NCBI GenBank assembly: GCA_016124495.1
Contig: WGNP01000003.1
Coordinates: forward strand, 186,001-250,000
Origin: Hyphomonas sp.
GTDB taxonomy: Bacteria; Pseudomonadota; Alphaproteobacteria; Caulobacterales; Hyphomonadaceae
Reading direction: 5' to 3'
DNA: 64,000 bases
Below are positions 27,847-36,281 of the stretch, piece by piece; the first letter of the stretch is position 1, and every line of letters starts with the position of its first letter. A program made the position numbers and the translations under genes. A model generated the notes under the pieces. The model ran no database searches. It was not told the DNA's origin and saw only the letters and a list, made by a program, of their open reading frames with translations.

Positions 27847-28818
27847 TCACATCACGATCGCAACCTTGCCCACCACTTCGCGGCTGCGCATCATCTCGAA
27901 GGCGCGCCGCCAATCGGTCAGCGGCACTTCGGCATGGATGCGGGGGCGCACCTTGCCTTCCTCTGCCCATTTCCAGATCGCCGCCATGTTTTCGCGGCCC
28001 TTGTCCGGGAACTGGCGTCCATACTCACCCGCCCGCACGCCGACGACCGAGAAGCCTTTGATCAATGGCATGTTGACGTTCACGGACGGTATGCGCCCGG
28101 ACGTGAACCCGATGATCAGCAGCCGCCCGTCAAACGCGATGCAGCGCACGCTCTCGTCGAAGACATCGCCGCCAACCGGATCGTAGATCACGTCTGCGCC
28201 GCGTCCGCCGGTGAGCTCCTTCACCCGTTCGCGAAAGCCGGTATCCGGCAGCACATGATCGGCGCCGTATTCTGTCAGGATCCGGCGCTTGGCTTCCGAG
28301 GCCGAGGTCGCGATTACATTTGCGCCAAGCAGGCGCCCGACATCCACTGCCGCAAGGCCCACACCGCCGCTGGCGCCGTGCACCAGCAGGGTCTCGCCGG
28401 GCTGCAGGTTGCCGCGCCGCACCAGGGCCACATAGGCTGTAAGGTAAGCCGCGCCATAGGACGCCGCCGCGGCAAAACTGATCGCTTCGGGCTTCTTGCG
28501 CAGCGCCGCTGCTGGCACCACGGCGAATTCCGAGAAGGCGCCGATCCGGTTGCCGCCCGCCACAGCGTCGCCTGGCGCAAATCCGCTGACGCCGGCGCCG
28601 AGCGCGTCCACGGTGCCCGCAAACTCCATGCCCAGCACGAAGGGCAGGTCCGGCTTCAGCTGGTACTTGCCTTCGGTCATCAACAGATCCGGGAAGTTCA
28701 GGCTGGCCGCCTTGATACGGACCCGCACCTCTCCGGCGCCCGGCTCCGGCAAGGCCTGCTCTTCCAGCTCGACCCCGGCATAATCCGGCATCAGCTCCCG
28801 GCAAACGAGGGCCTTCAT
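27847..28818 (-). CDS. Quinone oxidoreductase-type MDR (zinc-free)
   Basis: 323 residues, NADPH:quinone oxidoreductase branch of the medium-chain family. LNFPDLLMTEGKYQLKPDLPFVLGMEFAG (start about 36) is the hallmark N-terminal block, and the cofactor site is LLVHGASGGVGLAAVDVGRLLGANVIATAS-like (about 143-171). KELTGGRGADVIYDPVGGDVF follows. There is no zinc-ligand cysteine set. The start overlaps the upstream esterase stop (ATGA, 28815-28818), so the esterase is expressed first and the two are coupled. It may process the product of the esterase or of related acyl-CoA metabolism; this is inferred. Confidence 0.9.
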   Translation of the reverse strand: MKALVCRELMPDYAGVELEEQALPEPGAGEVRVRIKAASLNFPDLLMTEGKYQLKPDLPFVLGMEFAGTVDALGAGVSGFAPGDAVAGGNRIGAFSEFAVVPAAALRKKPEAISFAAAASYGAAYLTAYVALVRRGNLQPGETLLVHGASGGVGLAAVDVGRLLGANVIATSASEAKRRILTEYGADHVLPDTGFRERVKELTGGRGADVIYDPVGGDVFDESVRCIAFDGRLLIIGFTSGRIPSVNVNMPLIKGFSVVGVRAGEYGRQFPDKGRENMAAIWKWAEEGKVRPRIHAEVPLTDWRRAFEMMRSREVVGKVAIVM

Positions 28819-29864
28819 GCTGAGACCCGGGCGGCCTTTGCGAAGATGTCGTGCACCATTTCCGCCATCTCGCGGCAGGCCGCCCGCGCGCCGGGCGAGA
28901 TGAACGTGAACGCCGTGAAGGCATGCGCGAGGCTATCATAACGCTTGTGCACCACTGGCACGCCGGCCGCATTGAGGCGCGCGGCATACTCATCGCCTTC
29001 ATCCGACAGCGGATCATGCCCTGCCGTGATCACCACTGCCGGCGGCAGGCCCGACAGGTCCGCCTCCTGTCCGGGCGAGACGCGCAGATCCCGGTGGTCG
29101 ATGCCTTCGGGCAGGTATTGTTTCATGAACCAGTCCATTGTGTCCTGGCTCAGTGAGAAGGTTTGCGCAAAGGCAGTTTTGGAGGGGTAGTGTTTCGAGA
29201 TGTCGATGGCAGGATAAATCAGCATTTGCAGCGCCGGCATCGGCCCGCCTTCGCGTTTCATCTGCTGGCTGATAATCGCCGAGAAGTTCCCGCCCATGGA
29301 ATCACCGCCCACCGCAGCCTTGCCGGCCGGCGCGCCAAACCGATGCGCATTGGCAAGGCCCCACCTGTATGCCGCGAGGCAGTCATTCAGCCCCGCCGGG
29401 AAAACGTGCTGCGGCGCCAGACGGTAGTCGACCGACAGGACCGGCGCCTGCGCGCCCTGCGCCAGAATCGCGCACCAGGCATGGCAGGTATCGAGATCGC
29501 CGATCACGCCGCCGCCCATGTGGAAATACACGATCAGCGGATGGCGCGGGTCCTGCGAGGCGGGCCGGTAAAGCCGAGCCGGAATGGCATTACCGTCCGG
29601 ACCCGGAATAGTCTCGCTGGATGATCCTGCCCCCTCGCCCGTCACATCGGCGAGTAACGCGAGCTGCGCCTTGACGCCTGCCTGCACGGCCTCTGCCGGA
29701 AGCGAGGACATGGGCGGCGCCGACCGCCCGTTCCAGGCGATCAACTGCAGCTGCGGCTCCAGCGTACGGCCATTGATGGTGACCGGCGCGCCGCCCGCCA
29801 GTTTGACAATCAGGTTGCCGGGCAGGCTGGCAAACGTCTTGGCGAGGATGCGCTGCAGGCTCAT
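28815..29864 (-). CDS. HSL-family alpha/beta hydrolase
   Basis: 349 residues. The oxyanion motif is YFHMGGGVIGDLDT (HMGGG, an accepted HSL variant, about 134-147), the nucleophile lies in VGGDSMGGNFSAII (about 207-220), the acid probably in the VVITAGHDPLSDEGDEYA segment, and the His in SLAHAFTAF (about 314-322). No signal peptide is seen; the N-terminus (MSLQRILAKTFASLPGNLIVKLAGG) may be an amphipathic lid. It is coupled to the quinone oxidoreductase by a 4-nt overlap. A TetR-type gene lies 97 nt upstream on the same strand and could control both. Confidence 0.88.
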   Translation of the reverse strand: MSLQRILAKTFASLPGNLIVKLAGGAPVTINGRTLEPQLQLIAWNGRSAPPMSSLPAEAVQAGVKAQLALLADVTGEGAGSSSETIPGPDGNAIPARLYRPASQDPRHPLIVYFHMGGGVIGDLDTCHAWCAILAQGAQAPVLSVDYRLAPQHVFPAGLNDCLAAYRWGLANAHRFGAPAGKAAVGGDSMGGNFSAIISQQMKREGGPMPALQMLIYPAIDISKHYPSKTAFAQTFSLSQDTMDWFMKQYLPEGIDHRDLRVSPGQEADLSGLPPAVVITAGHDPLSDEGDEYAARLNAAGVPVVHKRYDSLAHAFTAFTFISPGARAACREMAEMVHDIFAKAARVSA

Positions 29865-29961
29865 GGCGGCAAGTTCCTTGTGTCCAGGTACTGGAGATGA
29901 TGGTCCGCTTTGCCGGGCACGCCAAGAGGTGTCGCCGGGTGAGAGAGTGGCGCGCGCGAAA

Positions 29962-30585
29962 CTAGCGCCCCATCATCGCGCGCCCGCCGGCCAGCACCAG
30001 GCCGGAGGCAAAGCGCGTTGCGCCCTCAACATCCACGGGCCGGCGTTGCAGCATATAGTCGCCCATCTCGCGGGCGATGCCGATGGCGGCCGCTGTGAGA
30101 TATTCGAGGTCGAGCCCGGCGGCGGTCTCGCCGGAGAGCGTCTGCTCGAGGTCCGCCCGGATCTCCTCGGCCACCGCCAGCATTTCCGGCGTATCGACGC
30201 GCACGCCCATCAGCGCGAGGTGGGGCGCGCCGGCCTTGATGGCTTCCTCGTTCTCCCGGGCGATGAAGCTGAAATAGGCGCGGAAGGCATGCTCGATATA
30301 GTCCTCCAGGGAATTGGTGCGGGCCCGGACCTCCGAAAGGTGCGCCCGGAACCGGTGGGTCGAATCCTCGGCGATGGCCTGAAACACTTCCTCTTTCGAC
30401 TTGAAGTAATTGTAGAAGGTGCCGGAGGCGAGTTCGGTCTCGCGGATGATGTCGCGCACCGTGGTCGCTTCATAGCCGACCAGCGCGAACACCCGCCGCG
30501 CCGCAGTCAGGATCGCCCGGCGATTGGCCGCCTTGGTATTCGCCCGTTTGCCGCTCGTTGGCGCATCCGCCTCGATGTCTGCCAT
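29962..30585 (-). CDS. TetR-family transcriptional regulator
   Basis: 207 residues from the ATG at 30585 (MADIEADAPTSGKRA). The N-terminal HTH is typical: RRAILTAARRVFALVGYEATTVRDIIRETELASGTFYNYFKSKEEVFQAI (about 22-71). The C-terminal ligand domain is all helical. A longer open frame to 30744 is Arg/Ser-rich and was rejected. It sits upstream of the esterase/quinone-oxidoreductase pair and may regulate it. TetR proteins of this type often bind acyl-CoAs or hydrophobic ligands; the ligand here is unknown. Confidence 0.92.
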   Translation of the reverse strand: MADIEADAPTSGKRANTKAANRRAILTAARRVFALVGYEATTVRDIIRETELASGTFYNYFKSKEEVFQAIAEDSTHRFRAHLSEVRARTNSLEDYIEHAFRAYFSFIARENEEAIKAGAPHLALMGVRVDTPEMLAVAEEIRADLEQTLSGETAAGLDLEYLTAAAIGIAREMGDYMLQRRPVDVEGATRFASGLVLAGGRAMMGR

Positions 30586-30655
30586 TATGTATTGCCCTGA
30601 ACTCCCGCCGTTTTTTACACTGCACGAGGCGTCACGAGGCGTCAACTTTGTTGTC

Positions 30656-31297
30656 TCAGGGAATGTCTTCAGGCTTGCGCCCGGGCTTGCCCTTGTAGGG
30701 CGGGAACGACCAGCCGAACCGCATCGCCCCGCCCCGGATCGCAAGCGCCAGCAGCGCCGCCGGCACCGCCGCCCACATCAGTGGCAGTCCCGCCGCGGCC
30801 AGCCCCGTATAGGCCCCCGCCCCCACCAGTGCAGCCGTGATGTAGATTTCCCGCTGCAGCAGGATGCTCGGCTCTCCGGCCATCTGGTCGCGCAGGATGC
30901 CGCCAAAGCTCGCCGTGATCACGCCCATCACCACCGCGATGACCGGCGACCCGGTCACGGTATACGCCTTCCAGGCACCGAACACACAATATGCCGCGAG
31001 GCCGATGGCATCGAGCCAGAGCAGCAGCTTATATCGCGACTCGAACAGGTGCGCCGTGAAATAGACCAGCACCGCCGTGACGACGCAGATCAGCAGATAG
31101 TCTGGATTGACGACCCAGAACACCGGCACATCGAGGATCAGGTCGCGCACCGTGCCGCCGCCAATGCCGGTGATCGCCGCGAAAAACAGGAAGCCGATGA
31201 TGTCCACCTGTTTGCGCGACGCGGCCAGCGCGCCCGTTGCGGCGAACACCGCAATGCCCGCATAGTCGAGGATCAGGATAGGGTTCACGGGCAGCAC
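30656..31297 (-). CDS. TRIC-family cation channel (UPF0126)
   Basis: 213 residues, seven helices, with the two internal repeats of the prokaryotic TRIC family. Each repeat has the Gly-rich kinked pore helix: FFAAITGIGGGTVRDLILD (about 37-55) and VVMGVITASFGGILRDQMAGE (about 122-142). This fold makes trimeric K+-permeable channels. The start is GTG at 31297. It begins 3 nt after the DUF6498 stop, as the last gene of a minus-strand operon that starts with the FMO at 34615. The cytosolic tail is basic and Pro-rich. Confidence 0.92.
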   Translation of the reverse strand: MLPVNPILILDYAGIAVFAATGALAASRKQVDIIGFLFFAAITGIGGGTVRDLILDVPVFWVVNPDYLLICVVTAVLVYFTAHLFESRYKLLLWLDAIGLAAYCVFGAWKAYTVTGSPVIAVVMGVITASFGGILRDQMAGEPSILLQREIYITAALVGAGAYTGLAAAGLPLMWAAVPAALLALAIRGGAMRFGWSFPPYKGKPGRKPEDIP

Positions 31298-31300
31298 ACG

Positions 31301-31990
31301 TTACGCATCATCACCCACGACGCTTGGTGAAGCTTCCATCCTGGCATCTCTCTTGCGGTGTCTCTGTACGGCCTGGAACATGCCGAAGACGACGCGGATG
31401 AAGATCAGCAGGAGGACGCCGGCGAGGGGTTCGTTTAGAGAAAAGGCCACGCCTGCGCCGAGTAGGATGGCGATGTGAAGCGTCACGATCCGTCCGTAGG
31501 GCGAGAACATTTCCTGCTGCGGATTGCTGGCCTTGTATTCGCCGCGCCAGAGGAAATCAAATGCGTAGTAGAGTGCGCTGACAACGATGATCGCAGCCAC
31601 AAACCAGAGCATTTCAGGCGCGGTGCCCAGCGCCCAGTGTACAAGCGAGACGGGCTCAAGCGCGCCGCCGTCCTCTCCCGCGGCAAATGCGCGGATGAAT
31701 ATTCCGTGCACGAAGCAGAACATGCCGTAGTGGAAGAAGAAGAATGGCACCATGAACAGGGCCATCGCGAGGCTGAAAAAGGAGTCGAGCGCGGTGCCGA
31801 TCATCCGGAGGATCGTGAACGCACCGATGACGAGGTTTTCGAGCCAGTAGAGTGCGACCAGCGGGGTCGCGCCCCAGCCGAAGGCAAACACCGCGATGAC
31901 GGGCACCAAGTCAACGGCCAGGCTGACCAAAGAGAGCGGATCACGGTAGGCGCGCGCGACCTCTGACGGGTCAAGGAAGCGGGCTTTCAT
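31301..31990 (-). CDS. DUF6498 multi-pass membrane protein
   Basis: 229 residues from the ATG at 31990. The pattern matches DUF6498: DPLSLVSLAVDLVPVIAVFAFGWGATPLVALYWLENLVIGAFTILRM (start about 16), with the family-defining YWLEN. About six helices follow, and the end is basic (QRHRKRDARMEAS). The function is not known. Its start overlaps the stop of the upstream lipoprotein gene (ATGA, 31987-31990), so it is translationally coupled. An in-frame extension to 32065 has no membrane or domain character. Confidence 0.82.
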   Translation of the reverse strand: MKARFLDPSEVARAYRDPLSLVSLAVDLVPVIAVFAFGWGATPLVALYWLENLVIGAFTILRMIGTALDSFFSLAMALFMVPFFFFHYGMFCFVHGIFIRAFAAGEDGGALEPVSLVHWALGTAPEMLWFVAAIIVVSALYYAFDFLWRGEYKASNPQQEMFSPYGRIVTLHIAILLGAGVAFSLNEPLAGVLLLIFIRVVFGMFQAVQRHRKRDARMEASPSVVGDDA

Positions 31991-32583
31991 TCGGCGAGCT
32001 TGCCGGTGATCTCCGGGATCTTCGCGGTAACCGGTACGTATACGACATTGCGGCCCGGTGACCATTCGCCCTTTGCAAGGTATTCGGACGTCATGGACAT
32101 TTGTCCGCCTGCGGTCAATCGGCCGGTCGAGCGCACCCGGGTGATCGTATCATGTCCGGTCACCGCCTCTTCGGCGGTCCAGCTGCCATCTTCGCCCAGC
32201 ACGAAACTGCCGGTCGTGTGGAAGCCGGCGCTGGTTACGTAGACATAGTCGAGCGCACCGGTCTGGCCGTTTTCGTAGACATAGGTGACGCCGCCATAGG
32301 AGCCGTCCGCGAGCGCATGCCGGTTGACGAGCACGCGCCCGCCAAGGTCCCAGTTCCATTTCGAAATGTCGGCCGGCCCCCCTTCGCCGTCGCCGGCGGG
32401 CGCGCTGCGCCAGGTCTTTCCGACGAGGCCGGAGAGGGCGCCGAACGTATCAGCCTGCTGGGCAGTGGCAGGCGCGTAGCCCGGGCCGCGGTCCGGAAAG
32501 CAGGCGCAGGCCGTGAGCGTGAGACCAGCGGCGCCAGCGAGGACAAATCGGCTTGCGGCGGCGTTGAAGGAACGGCGGTGCAT
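31987..32583 (-). CDS. Lipoprotein, DUF1579-like lipocalin-type
   Basis: 198 residues from the ATG at 32583, which follows a rather long, Tat-like start (MHRRSFNAAASRFVLAG) and a lipobox LTLTAC. The mature part begins with FGALSGLVGKTWRSAP and has WNWDLGGRVLVNRHAL, YGGVTYVYENGQTGALDYVYVTSAGFHTTG and HDTITRVRSTGRL, a beta-barrel rhythm like DUF1579/lipocalin-type proteins that bind lipids or cap a barrel. It is coupled to DUF6498 by a 4-nt overlap and lies 23 nt after the M23 peptidase stop. Ligand unknown. Confidence 0.68.
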   Translation of the reverse strand: MHRRSFNAAASRFVLAGAAGLTLTACACFPDRGPGYAPATAQQADTFGALSGLVGKTWRSAPAGDGEGGPADISKWNWDLGGRVLVNRHALADGSYGGVTYVYENGQTGALDYVYVTSAGFHTTGSFVLGEDGSWTAEEAVTGHDTITRVRSTGRLTAGGQMSMTSEYLAKGEWSPGRNVVYVPVTAKIPEITGKLAE

Positions 32584-32606
32584 CGTCTTTTTATCCTCCC
32601 CGGCCC

Positions 32607-33287
32607 TCAATAGCCCACATAATCATAGGCTGGGAAGGCGAAAGGGTCATTCGGCGTCAGGCCCCTGGAAGCGCTGGGCGTATCATAGTTACCGGTCAGC
32701 ACTTCGTAGTGAAGGTGGGGGCCTTCGGCATTGCCTGTGGCGCCCATCTGACCCAGCGGCTGGCCGAAGCCGATGGACGCGCCGAGCTGCACACCGGGGT
32801 CGAAGCTGTCGAGGTGGGCGTAGCGGGTATAGACGCCGTGCCCGTGATCGAGCAGGACCTGGAGCCCGTAGCCGGACGAATTGCGTGCCTCGATCACCCG
32901 GCCGGGCGCCGCGGCATAGATGGTGCCGGGCGGCTGGCTGGTGAGATCAATCCCCATGTGCGGGCGCCCGGCCCGCAGGCCGAAGCCGGAGGCAAGGCAG
33001 ACATCATTGACGGGCGCGGTGACCAGCACCACCTGCCCCACCAGGATCACCGGCTTGTAGTCAAGGATCCAGCGCTCACTGTCCATAGGCGGACTGTTGG
33101 AGACGGTCATGCCGGGACAGATCCGCAGGAAAGCGTTCGGCTGAAACGGCCCCTGAGGCGGATTACGGACATCTCCCGGAGGGCCATAATCCACCGGAGG
33201 ACCGTAGATGATGATCGGCGCCGGCTGCGTGGTGCACGCGGCCAGCAGCATCAATGCAGACCAAAGCCCCCAAAGGCGAAAGTTCAC
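32607..33287 (-). CDS. M23 peptidase lipoprotein
   Basis: 226 residues, GTG start overlapping the FMO stop. The signal peptide has a lipobox (LWSALMLLAAC), then a Pro/Tyr-rich stretch (TTQPAPIIIYGPPVDYGPP). The LytM/M23 Zn-endopeptidase domain covers about 95-215: the first ligands are His/Asp in GRPHMGIDL, followed by GTIYAAAPGRVIEARNSSGYGLQVLLDHGHGVYTRYAHL and PHLHYEV with the last His ligand. The zinc set looks intact, so active peptidoglycan cleavage is possible. It is the second gene of the operon. Confidence 0.9.
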   Translation of the reverse strand: MNFRLWGLWSALMLLAACTTQPAPIIIYGPPVDYGPPGDVRNPPQGPFQPNAFLRICPGMTVSNSPPMDSERWILDYKPVILVGQVVLVTAPVNDVCLASGFGLRAGRPHMGIDLTSQPPGTIYAAAPGRVIEARNSSGYGLQVLLDHGHGVYTRYAHLDSFDPGVQLGASIGFGQPLGQMGATGNAEGPHLHYEVLTGNYDTPSASRGLTPNDPFAFPAYDYVGY

Positions 33288-34615
33288 GCGCTGACCTTAG
33301 CCCGTTTTGAACCGCGTTCGATTTCCTTCATCAGGTCCTTGCAGTAGCCGAAAAAGTCGACCTGCATGCGGTGGCGGGGGCTATCATAGAAGTGGCCGAG
33401 ATGCGCCTCCTCGTCGGCCTTGGTGACCCGGTCCATTTCGTCCGCAGGCGGAAAGGCATAGGCGCCCGTGAGCGCGGCCGCGACGAGCTTCGACTGCTGC
33501 TCGGCAAAATTCACCAGCGTCGGCAGGGGCTGAGCGAGGCCGAGGAAGAACAGGCTTTCGCGGCCGGGCTTCACCATCCGCTTGAAAAGCGGAAAGACGT
33601 TGTCCTTCGGGGTCAGCTCGTCCTGCTTGAAAAACGGGAAGCTGGTATTGTAGCCGGTGGCCCAGACGATGGCATCGACCTTTTCGCGCGTACCGTCGGT
33701 GAAAACCACGTGGTCCCCATCCAGGCGCTCAATACCGGGCTTCGGCGTGATATCGCCGCAGCCGACGCGCGTGAGGAATTCTCCGGACACGGACGGGTGG
33801 CCGTCGAGTGGCTCATGGTCCGGCTTCGGCAGGCCGTAGTCCTCCATGTTGCCGATGGTCTTGCGGATCTTCGCCTTGGCGAGCGAGCGGCCAAGCTTGG
33901 GGGGCATCCAGGCCGGCAGCACGGCCTTGTCGGCCGGCTTGCCGTCCATGTATTTCGGCAGCACCCAGACCCCGCGGCGCATCGAGATAAACAGCTTTTC
34001 CGCGACCGGGCGCTGGGAGAGCTCGGACGAGATATCCATCGCCGAGTTGCCAGCGCCGACAATCATCACGCGCTTACCGCGGAAGTCATAAGGCGCGAAC
34101 GGATCACGGTAATGGTGCGAGTGGACCTGATAGCCGTTGAACGTGCCCGGATATTTCGGCATCCGTGCATCCCAGTGGTGGCCGTTCGCGACGACCACGG
34201 CGTCATATTCGCGCACCTCGCCGGTCGACAAACTAACGCGGAAGCGCCCGCCCGGAAGGTCGGCCACATCGTCCACCGATGTGTTGAACGTAATCGTCGG
34301 GCGCAGGCCGAAATGGTCCACATAGTCGTTGAAGTATTGCAGGAGCTGGGCGTGGTGCGGGAAGTCCGGCCAGCCCGCCGGTACGGGATAATCCTCGAAG
34401 GCGAGGCGCCACTTGGACGTGTCGATATGCAGCGACTGGTAGCAGGACGAGACCCCGTTCGGGTTGTTGTAATACCAGTTTCCGCCGACATTATCGGATT
34501 TCTCGAAACAATCGTAGGGCAGCCCGAGATCCTTCAGGCGTTTTGCCATCGTGAACCCGGAACATCCTGCCCCGATGATGCAGGTTTTCGGCTTTGCCGC
34601 TGCGTCAAAGGCCAT
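33284..34615 (-). CDS. Flavin-containing monooxygenase
   Basis: 443 residues. The FAD-binding site is TCIIGAGCSGFTMAKRLKDLG (about 11-31). The FMO fingerprint FxGxxxHxxxY appears in modified form as YPGTFNGYQVHSHHYRDP (about 155-172), and the NADPH-binding GxGxxx motif is MIVGAGNSAMDISSEL. These enzymes oxygenate soft nucleophiles (N or S) or carry out Baeyer-Villiger reactions. It is the first gene of a minus-strand operon leading to the M23 peptidase and membrane proteins. It is divergent from the thioesterase pair across 99 nt. The real substrate is unknown. Confidence 0.88.
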   Translation of the reverse strand: MAFDAAAKPKTCIIGAGCSGFTMAKRLKDLGLPYDCFEKSDNVGGNWYYNNPNGVSSCYQSLHIDTSKWRLAFEDYPVPAGWPDFPHHAQLLQYFNDYVDHFGLRPTITFNTSVDDVADLPGGRFRVSLSTGEVREYDAVVVANGHHWDARMPKYPGTFNGYQVHSHHYRDPFAPYDFRGKRVMIVGAGNSAMDISSELSQRPVAEKLFISMRRGVWVLPKYMDGKPADKAVLPAWMPPKLGRSLAKAKIRKTIGNMEDYGLPKPDHEPLDGHPSVSGEFLTRVGCGDITPKPGIERLDGDHVVFTDGTREKVDAIVWATGYNTSFPFFKQDELTPKDNVFPLFKRMVKPGRESLFFLGLAQPLPTLVNFAEQQSKLVAAALTGAYAFPPADEMDRVTKADEEAHLGHFYDSPRHRMQVDFFGYCKDLMKEIERGSKRAKVSA

Positions 34616-34714
34616 ACCCGTCTCTCCTTAACTTACGCGAACCCGTTTCCTTGAGTCCCACGCGATGTTATCCGGCTTCCATAGGGCGTCAAATCGGAAA
34701 GCGAGCCGGGCCGC

Positions 34715-35191
34715 ATGAACGACAAGCCGAAACAGCAATATGACATCGCGGCCATTATGAACGAGAACATCAACGTGATGCGCGACGTGGTGCCCTGGGC
34801 CAACGAGACCCGGTTCCGGGTGACGAAGGTCGAAAAGGGGCATGTGTTCGGAGTCCAGCCCTGGGAGGCGCACCTGGTGGGCGACCTCGAAACCGGCGTC
34901 ATCCATGGCGGGGTGATCACGACCTTCCTCGACAACCTGTGCGGCATGGCCTGCACCTCGGCGATGACCGAGATGCGGTTCGTTGCGACCATCGACCTGC
35001 GGATCGATTACATGCGCCCGGCCGAGAAAGGCCGCGACATCATCGGCGAGGCGGAATGCTACCACCTGACGCGGACGGTATGTTTCACGCGGGCATGGGC
35101 CTATCATGAAACGCGCGACAAGCTGATCGCCACGGCGGCGGGGACCTTTGCCATCAACAAGGCGCGCCTCGGCGGCGGGAGCCGGAAATGA
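34715..35191 (+). CDS. PaaI-type hotdog thioesterase (first of pair)
   Basis: 158 residues, single hotdog domain. The catalytic/structural loop is ETGVIHGGVITTFLDNLCGMA (start about 59), and the DLRIDYMRPAEKGRDIIGEAEC segment with FTRAWAYHETRDKLIATAAGTF completes the fold. It hydrolyses acyl-CoA thioesters by family inference. It overlaps the second thioesterase by 4 nt (ATGA, 35188-35191). The two are only distantly alike, so they may form a heteromer or have separate substrates. The promoter is shared with the divergent FMO. Confidence 0.87.
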   Translation: MNDKPKQQYDIAAIMNENINVMRDVVPWANETRFRVTKVEKGHVFGVQPWEAHLVGDLETGVIHGGVITTFLDNLCGMACTSAMTEMRFVATIDLRIDYMRPAEKGRDIIGEAECYHLTRTVCFTRAWAYHETRDKLIATAAGTFAINKARLGGGSRK

Positions 35192-35616
35192 ACCCGCAGC
35201 TGACCAATCCGAGGGCGGACGAAATCGACGCGATCCTGAAGCGCCTTCCGTTCGCGCAGACACTCGGCATGCGCTGCGAGGTACTCGGCGACGAGATGAC
35301 GGCGATCCTGCCCTTCCAGGAGAAGCTGATCGGCAATGTGGCGATCCGGGCGCTGCATGGCGGAGCGATCGCCTCCTTCCTTGAACTGACGGCAATGCTG
35401 CAGGTGTTCCTGATCTCCGACATGCCGCGTCCGCCGAAGCCGATCAACCTGACAATCGATTACCTGCGCCAGGGACATGCAAAGGATCTCTATGCGCGTG
35501 CCTACGTGCTGAAGATGGGGCGGCGGATGGCCTCTGTACGGGCGGAAGCCTGGCAGGAGAACCGCGCCGAGCCGGTGACGGCGCTGATGGCGCACTTCCT
35601 TGTGGCGGCGGAGTAG
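35188..35616 (+). CDS. PaaI-type hotdog thioesterase (second of pair)
   Basis: 142 residues. Hotdog signatures: LPFAQTLGMRCEVLGDEMTAILPF (start about 19), IRALHGGAIASFLELTAMLQV (about 53-73; HGG loop), and LTIDYLRQGHAKDLYARAYVLKMGRRMASVRAEAW. It starts on the stop of its partner. Adjacent, unequal thioesterases like these recur in alphaproteobacteria and are often near fatty-acid genes; the cellular substrate is not known. Confidence 0.87.
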   Translation: MNPQLTNPRADEIDAILKRLPFAQTLGMRCEVLGDEMTAILPFQEKLIGNVAIRALHGGAIASFLELTAMLQVFLISDMPRPPKPINLTIDYLRQGHAKDLYARAYVLKMGRRMASVRAEAWQENRAEPVTALMAHFLVAAE

Positions 35617-36281
35617 GGCGAGCTCAGTTCTCACGCCTCAAGACGCTCATCCCCCCCTTCTCCCTAAGGCAGAAAGGGCTCATCCCTGCACTGACGGCCG
35701 GAGCGGCAGATTCGTCCGGATAGGGATAGAGCGGAGCCAAACGCGGCGGATGCTGCCGGGCGTCCGGAAGCAGAAGTGGTTTGGCATTGGGCGTCTCGCG
35801 TCCGCCGCGCCCGCCCGAGGCTTCGGGCAGTGCTCGGGATGACTTCGGCGCCGCCAGGCCTTAACAGCCTGCCCGCGCGGACCCCGGCAAACGAGATGGT
35901 CAGACGGGATGTCTCCCGGCTTCCTGACCGGCTTACCTGGATCGGCGTGCCTGGGGATCGAGCGGGCCGTTACCTCCACTCGTTCCCGCATCCGGCATGG
36001 ACTGCCGGGCAAACCGAAAGTTACCGGCGCGGCTCCTGCCATGCGGACCGGGACAGATTAAACCGGCGGCAAATGCTGGCGAACCGGGGAGCTGCGGAAT
36101 TCTTTGGGCCAGGCGACGGCGCCGACGGAGCGGTGACCAGGCTGCAAACCTCAAGTGTTTGTTCTGCTCGGCTTTCCGGATCGCGGTCTTCGCCTGCGGT
36201 CAAACCCGGATGACGACAAACAAGTGTCGGGACCGGGGGTAATGGAGGCGGAAACGTAGGCGCCAGTCAAAATCTGCACCA
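35617..36281. other. 665-nt stretch without a convincing gene
   Basis: All frames here are short and Arg/Pro/Ser-rich, with no start/ribosome-site combination or family motif. It holds hairpin-forming DNA: GCCCGA and TCGGGC around GGCT (about 35813-35828), followed by TGCTCGGGATGAC, and a C-run/AGAAAGGG block at about 35650-35690. These look like common dispersed intergenic repeats of GC-rich proteobacteria. It may be the graveyard of a lost gene. Nothing else is supported. Confidence 0.5.
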
